DNA of 45,587 bases from Oscillospiraceae bacterium (GTDB lineage: Bacteria > Bacillota_A > Clostridia > Oscillospirales > CAG-272). Position 1 is the first letter of the stretch. Every line of letters begins with the position of its first letter. Under the pieces are notes generated by a model. It was not told the DNA's origin and ran no database searches. It was given only the letters and a program-made list of their open reading frames with translations. Positions 41,666 through 45,587 of the stretch are shown piece after piece. The DNA lies in contig SVRU01000010.1 of the NCBI GenBank assembly GCA_015064665.1, forward strand, positions 1 through 45,587, written 5' to 3'. The position numbers were made by a program, and so were the translations under genes.

Positions 41666-42610
41666 ATGAAAAAGTATTATTTTGGAATTGACGTCGGCGG
41701 CACCTTTATAAAAGGTTCAATAATCGACGAAAACGGACAAATTATCGTTAAGGACAAAATCCCCACCGAATACAAAGAAGGCGGGGACCGTGTAACAGAA
41801 AACATAAAAAAACTTTGCCTTAATCTTCTTGATAAGGCAGGACTTAAGCTCTCGGATATTACGGCCATGGGAATGGGTGTTCCCGGTATGATAGACGGTG
41901 ATGCGGGTGTTGTGGTTACGACCAACAACCTCGGTTGGAAAAACTATCCTATGGTTGAAAGAATGCAAACGCTTATGGGTATGCCGGTCAAAATATCCAA
42001 CGATGCAAACACGGCGGCGCTCGGTGAAATGAAATTCGGATACGGCGGCGTTTACAAAAATATTATAATGCTTACGCTGGGCACGGGTGTCGGAGGCGGA
42101 ATTATTATAGACGGAAAGGTTTATGCAGGCAACAGAGGCGCAGGAGCCGAGCTTGGCCACTGCGTCATCGAGATGGGCGGCGAGCCCTGCACCTGCGGAA
42201 GACGCGGATGCTTGGAGGCCTATGCATCTGCAACGGCAATCATAAGAGATACCAAGCGCGCAATGCAGGCGCATCCCGAATCAAAGCTTTGGGAGGTAGG
42301 CTCGCTTGACGCCGTAAACGGAAAAACGGCATTCGACTACTACGATACCGACGGTTATGCAAAAGAGGTCGTCGACTCCTATATCAAGCATTTGGCTTGC
42401 GGTATAACCAACATGGCTACGATGTTCAGACCCGATGCAATAGTTCTCGGCGGCGGTGTGTGCGCTCAAGGCGACGCGCTTATAAATCCGCTTAAAGAAA
42501 TTCTCAACAATGAAATATTCGGACGGGATATGGGACCTCGCGTTGAGCTTCTGACGGCAAAGCTTGAAAATGATGCGGGCTGCCTTGGCGCCGCTGCTCT
42601 CGTAATGTAA
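41666..42610 (+). CDS. ROK-family glucokinase
   Basis: This 314-residue sugar kinase phosphorylates glucose (or N-acetyl amino sugars) with ATP. It has the N-terminal DVGGTFIKG, GTGVGGGIII, GHCVIEMGGEPCTCGRRGCLE with the ROK zinc cysteines, and VLGGGVC. No helix-turn-helix is present, so it is a kinase and not a NagC-type repressor. AAGGA precedes the start. It is 56 bases after the CorC gene in the same direction and may share its transcript; no promoter is evident between them. It ends at a strong terminator. Confidence 0.93.
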   Translation: MKKYYFGIDVGGTFIKGSIIDENGQIIVKDKIPTEYKEGGDRVTENIKKLCLNLLDKAGLKLSDITAMGMGVPGMIDGDAGVVVTTNNLGWKNYPMVERMQTLMGMPVKISNDANTAALGEMKFGYGGVYKNIIMLTLGTGVGGGIIIDGKVYAGNRGAGAELGHCVIEMGGEPCTCGRRGCLEAYASATAIIRDTKRAMQAHPESKLWEVGSLDAVNGKTAFDYYDTDGYAKEVVDSYIKHLACGITNMATMFRPDAIVLGGGVCAQGDALINPLKEILNNEIFGRDMGPRVELLTAKLENDAGCLGAAALVM

Positions 42611-42650
42611 AAAAAGTCGGTACGGACTTAAATTTCCGTACCGGCTTTTT
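42611..42650. terminator. Bidirectional terminator overlapping the flippase 3' end
   Basis: The 16-base arm 42611-42626 (ending GTCGGTACGGA) pairs with 42635-42650 (starting TCCGTACCGGC) with one G-T pair and an 8-base loop. The right arm codes for the last residues of the opposing flippase gene. T tracts are on both strands. Confidence 0.88.
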
Positions 42651-44169
42651 TTACTGTGTATTTTCCGCTTTTTCTGTGTTTTAAAAGTAAAGAGAAGAAA
42701 AGATAAATAACAATGAAAACACAGACAGCAAATACAATTTCAAGAAAAAGCCACACGGGTGCCGTCATTGAGCCGCATTTTACAAAAATACGCTTCGACA
42801 TAAAGGCAGAGGCTGCGGCGGATATTATCGGAATAGCAAATGACTTTATCGGATGAATTCTGAATTTAATTTTAGAATAAAGGCGTGATGCCGAAAGTAT
42901 AAAGTTATAGCCTTCCATCACCACTATAACAACGGCGTAACCTAAAATTCCCATGCGCGGAATAAGAAACCAAACAAGCGCTACGGAAAGAAGAGAATCG
43001 GATATATTCACCCACATTGAATAAACCTGCTCTCCTATTCCCTTAAGCATTGAGTCGGCAACGTGGTCAAGATACATTATGGGAAGAACGGGTGCCATAA
43101 TTGCTATGTAACGCCCCGCCTCGTAGGAGTCGTAAATCACGTATCCAAGCTCCTCCGAAAAAAGCGCAACGAAGGTCATTGCCGCTATTGAATAGCAAAG
43201 GGTCGTGTTTAGTGCCTCACTCGCAATTCTTGAAAGCCTGTTTTTTTCGCCTCTTGCAAGGCTTTCGGAAAACTCGGGAACAAGAAGCCCTGCAAACGAC
43301 GTAAGCGTTGCCATAGGATAAAGAAGCATCGGAAGTGCCATGCCGTGTAAAATTCCGTATGACGAGAGAGCTTCGCTGTGACTCTCTCCGCGGTCTCGCA
43401 ATCTTTTCGGTATAAGCACGTGCTCAAGTGTCAGCAGCGCCGAGCGTATGTATGCGGAAACCGCAAGCGGAAGAGCCATTTCGCAAACTTTTGAGAATTG
43501 ATTTTTTTGAGAATGTTTTTTTGATACGTTCTTTCTTTTATCCAACAGAAACTGCACCAAAGCGACGAGAAAAACGGCTATTTCGGTAAGAGTCGTGCTT
43601 AAGCAAAGGGCAATCGTTGCCGCACTCACTCCAAGATGCGCAAAATTCAAAACAAGGCTGACGGTTATGAGTATTTTAAACGTCTGCCCCAAAACCTGAA
43701 TAACCGCGTTTCTGCCGACTCTTTTAACTCCGATGAAATACCCCGAAAACACACTCGACAAGGCTATCGGAACAAGGGACGCCGACAGTATTCGCAAAGG
43801 TGTAATACAGCGTTTATCTGCCAGCACGCGCGCAGCAAAATACGGCGCGCCCAAAAACAAAACAAAGGCTGCAAACAAGCTGAATATCAAAGAATAATAT
43901 ATTGCAGAGCGTAATATTCCTCTTATTTCTTCGTTTTTTCCCTCTCCGATTGCGGATGAAACCGTTCTCGTGACGGTAAGACTGATTCCCGAGGTTGCGA
44001 ACGTAACGGCAAACGAATAAACCGTGCCTATAAGAGTGAAAAGCCCAATTCCCTCCGCTCCGATATTCTGTGTAATAAAGGAATTGAAGGCAAGCGATAC
44101 GCTTCTGACAGCGAGTCCCACCGCAGTTAAAAGTAAACCGTTAATAAAAAAGCGTTTACGGTTTGTCAT
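42628..44169 (-). CDS. SpoVB/MurJ-like oligosaccharide flippase (MOP superfamily)
   Basis: This 513-residue membrane protein has about 14 predicted helices. It resembles SpoVB and other polysaccharide-biosynthesis flippases of the MOP exporter superfamily, which move lipid-linked precursors across the membrane, for example for the spore cortex. The N terminus LLLTAVGLAVRSVSLAFNS then FITQNIGAEGIGLFTLIG is characteristic. The stop lies within a terminator and the last residues are part of its stem. GGAG sits before the ATG. It is divergent from gpsA. Whether it is spoVB itself or a paralogue cannot be told. Confidence 0.85.
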   Translation of the reverse strand: MTNRKRFFINGLLLTAVGLAVRSVSLAFNSFITQNIGAEGIGLFTLIGTVYSFAVTFATSGISLTVTRTVSSAIGEGKNEEIRGILRSAIYYSLIFSLFAAFVLFLGAPYFAARVLADKRCITPLRILSASLVPIALSSVFSGYFIGVKRVGRNAVIQVLGQTFKILITVSLVLNFAHLGVSAATIALCLSTTLTEIAVFLVALVQFLLDKRKNVSKKHSQKNQFSKVCEMALPLAVSAYIRSALLTLEHVLIPKRLRDRGESHSEALSSYGILHGMALPMLLYPMATLTSFAGLLVPEFSESLARGEKNRLSRIASEALNTTLCYSIAAMTFVALFSEELGYVIYDSYEAGRYIAIMAPVLPIMYLDHVADSMLKGIGEQVYSMWVNISDSLLSVALVWFLIPRMGILGYAVVIVVMEGYNFILSASRLYSKIKFRIHPIKSFAIPIISAAASAFMSKRIFVKCGSMTAPVWLFLEIVFAVCVFIVIYLFFSLLLKHRKSGKYTVKKAGTEI

Positions 44170-44215
44170 TTTAATATCTCCACACTTTAAGTTTTAAGAC
44201 ATTATATGACTTCTC

Positions 44216-44244
44216 TTGACTTTCATATGATTTAGGTGTAAAAT
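44216..44244 (+). promoter_or_regulatory. Sigma-A promoter for gpsA
   Basis: TTGACT (44216-44221), 17-base spacer, TAAAAT (44239-44244). A minus-strand TATAAT for the flippase (44206-44201) lies just beside it, so the two may interfere. Confidence 0.7.
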
Positions 44245-44276
44245 ATAGAAGAAAATATTTAAAGGAAATGCAGTAT

Positions 44277-45242
44277 ATGAAATTTACCGTTCTTGGCTCG
44301 GGAAGATGGGGTTCGTTTATAACGTGGTATCTGTCGTACAAAAATCTTCCCGTAACCGAATGGGGACGGCCCGAAAGCCGTGCCTTTGCTGAACTTATAA
44401 AAACAAGAAAAAACGAGTACGTAACAATTCCGGATGACGTAATTCTTACGCAGGATATTGATGCGGCTATTAATTTTGCCGACACGGTTATTATAGCTAT
44501 CAAATCACAGTCACTCAGAGAGCTTGCAACTCTGATAAAAGCACACGGAGCAGATAAGAAAAACATCATTCTGTGCATGAAGGGACTTGAAGAGGAGACG
44601 GGCGCAAGACTTACCGAAATCATGATAGACTGCGGTTTTGACCGAGAAAAGCTCGCAGTATGGGTTGGCCCCGGTCATATTCAGGAGTTCGTCCTTGAAA
44701 AACCAAACTGCATGGTTATCGACGGATATAACAGAGCTCTTGTGACTGAGCTTGTAGATATTTTAAAAAGCCAATTGATACGTTTTTATTACGGTGATGA
44801 TATTATCGGAAGCGAAATTGGCGCTGCGGCAAAAAACGTCATCGGAATAGCCGCAGGATTTCTTGACGGAGCGGGAATGCCATCGCTTAAAGGTCCTCTC
44901 ATGGCGCGCGGTGCAAGAGAGGTTGCAAGGCTTATACACGCTATGGGCGGAAAGGAGCTTTCTGCATACGGGCTTTGTCATCTCGGCGACTATGAAACGA
45001 CTCTGTTTTCACCTCATTCAAATAACCGCCGCTTCGGTGAAGCACTTGCAAAGGGAGAATCTTTTGAAAAGCTTGCCGAGGGTGTTTACACATCGCGTGC
45101 AATGAAGCTGCTTGGAGAAAAATACGGGGTTGATTTACCCATTACAAAAGCCGTTTACCGCGTCATTTTTGAGAAAAAAGAGCTTCTTTCCGAGCTCTCA
45201 TCAATGTTTGACAGAAAAACTGTAACGGAATTTTTGCTTTAA
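44277..45242 (+). CDS. gpsA: Glycerol-3-phosphate dehydrogenase (NAD(P)+)
   Basis: This 321-residue cytosolic enzyme reduces dihydroxyacetone phosphate to glycerol-3-phosphate for phospholipid synthesis. It has a Rossmann motif VLGSGRWGSF, the IKSQSLREL helix, the WVGPGHIQEF block (where the family usually has SGPS), and the catalytic lysine in IGAAAKNVIGIAAGF. GLCHLGDYETTLFS replaces the more usual GLGDL block, and NRRFGEAL is standard. I start at ATG 44277, nine bases after AAAGGAA; the ATG at 44268 touches that site. Single-gene unit ending at a terminator. Confidence 0.88.
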   Translation: MKFTVLGSGRWGSFITWYLSYKNLPVTEWGRPESRAFAELIKTRKNEYVTIPDDVILTQDIDAAINFADTVIIAIKSQSLRELATLIKAHGADKKNIILCMKGLEEETGARLTEIMIDCGFDREKLAVWVGPGHIQEFVLEKPNCMVIDGYNRALVTELVDILKSQLIRFYYGDDIIGSEIGAAAKNVIGIAAGFLDGAGMPSLKGPLMARGAREVARLIHAMGGKELSAYGLCHLGDYETTLFSPHSNNRRFGEALAKGESFEKLAEGVYTSRAMKLLGEKYGVDLPITKAVYRVIFEKKELLSELSSMFDRKTVTEFLL

Positions 45243-45284
45243 ATACAAAAAGGAACAGGTAAAAACGCCTGTTCCTTTTTGTAT
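45243..45284. terminator. Bidirectional terminator between gpsA and tsf
   Basis: ATACAAAAAGGAACAGG (45243-45259) pairs perfectly with CCTGTTCCTTTTTGTAT (45268-45284), 17 base pairs with an 8-base loop and T tracts on both strands. Confidence 0.92.
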
Positions 45285-45295
45285 ATGTGTTAGGA

Positions 45296-45587
45296 TTAGC
45301 CCTGAACCATCTTCTGAATTTCAGCTGCGAAATCCTCTTCTCTCTTTTCAAGACCCTCGCCCTTGTCGTAACGAACGTAGCCTGTAACCTTGATAGAACC
45401 GCCGATAGCCTTTGCAACGCTCTCAACGTACTTTGCAACGGTCATGGAATCATCCTTTACATAGAGCTGGTGAAGAAGGCAGTTGTTCTCATAGAACTTG
45501 CCAAGCTTACCTTCAACGATCTTTTCAAGAACCTGCTGAGGCTTGTTAGCCATCTTGGGATCCTGCTGCATCTGCTTAACGAGAATG
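45296..45587 (-). CDS. tsf: Elongation factor Ts, C-terminal part (5' end outside window)
   Basis: The frame is open to the right edge, so the N-terminal part lies outside. The visible 96 residues match the EF-Ts C-terminal end: MANKPQQVLEKIVEGKLGKF, and GYVRYDKGEGLEKREEDFAAEI. EF-Ts recycles EF-Tu by nucleotide exchange. A strong terminator follows its stop at 45296, so it is not co-transcribed with the distant pyrH. rpsB is expected upstream, beyond the window. Confidence 0.95.
   Translation of the reverse strand, partial: ILVKQMQQDPKMANKPQQVLEKIVEGKLGKFYENNCLLHQLYVKDDSMTVAKYVESVAKAIGGSIKVTGYVRYDKGEGLEKREEDFAAEIQKMVQG

Noticed and set aside
1..45587. CRISPR arrays, insertion sequences, prophage or toxin-antitoxin genes
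   Set aside because: No regular repeat-spacer pattern, transposase, integrase or phage protein was seen on either strand.

Overview
The window looks like a chromosomal stretch from an anaerobic, low-to-medium GC Clostridia (Bacillota), probably a gut-type Oscillospirales/Ruminococcaceae-like organism. The evidence is PolC-type DNA polymerase III, the Bacillota order pyrH-frr-uppS-cdsA-dxr-rseP-ispG-polC, a holB-ricT-trmN6-rsmI block, metG-tatD, a SpoVB-like flippase, strong AGGAGG ribosome binding sites and many consensus sigma-A promoters. I saw no rRNA, tRNA, insertion sequence, prophage or CRISPR array. The taxonomy is inferred from gene order and protein style only.

Layout. 1-6116 is an accessory catabolic region. 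A plus-strand operon (CapA-like phosphoesterase, serine hydrolase, Gfo/Idh/MocA oxidoreductase) converges on a minus-strand pair (KDPG aldolase, glycerol-dehydrogenase-like enzyme), which is divergent from an AraC regulator through overlapping promoters. 6178-12026 holds an enolase, a LysM protein with a degenerate GH18 domain, and the operon metG-tatD-radical SAM. 12207-16167 is the holB-ricT-ferredoxin-trmN6-rsmI block. 16384-21215 has two ABC exporters; the first is coupled to a DUF1854 protein and has a structured leader. 21425-24589 carries a GlmU-like acyltransferase overlapping glmM, then three small unrecognised genes.

24663-35325 is one long minus-strand operon, pyrH to polC, joining pyrimidine nucleotide, ribosome recycling, undecaprenyl/phospholipid and MEP isoprenoid functions with replication. 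It has its own promoter. The tsf gene, often found next to pyrH, is about 10 kb away at the right edge (45296-45587). Between them lie a lipoprotein-like membrane gene, a split transketolase, a multi-pass membrane protein, a YpsA-like SLOG protein, a CNNM/CorC transporter, a ROK glucokinase, a SpoVB-like flippase and gpsA.

The most interesting signal is the CorC leader (40075-40331). A consensus promoter is followed by a 29-codon reading frame with a strong ribosome binding site and an acidic N terminus. Its last codons and stop form an intrinsic terminator, upstream of a putative magnesium/cobalt transporter. This looks like translation-controlled attenuation, possibly sensing magnesium through ribosome stability on the acidic codons. 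Other points are a 15-bp direct repeat with 20-bp period over a promoter, two mutually exclusive hairpins between cdsA and dxr, a GH18 domain without its catalytic motif, and a structured element downstream of the transketolase genes.
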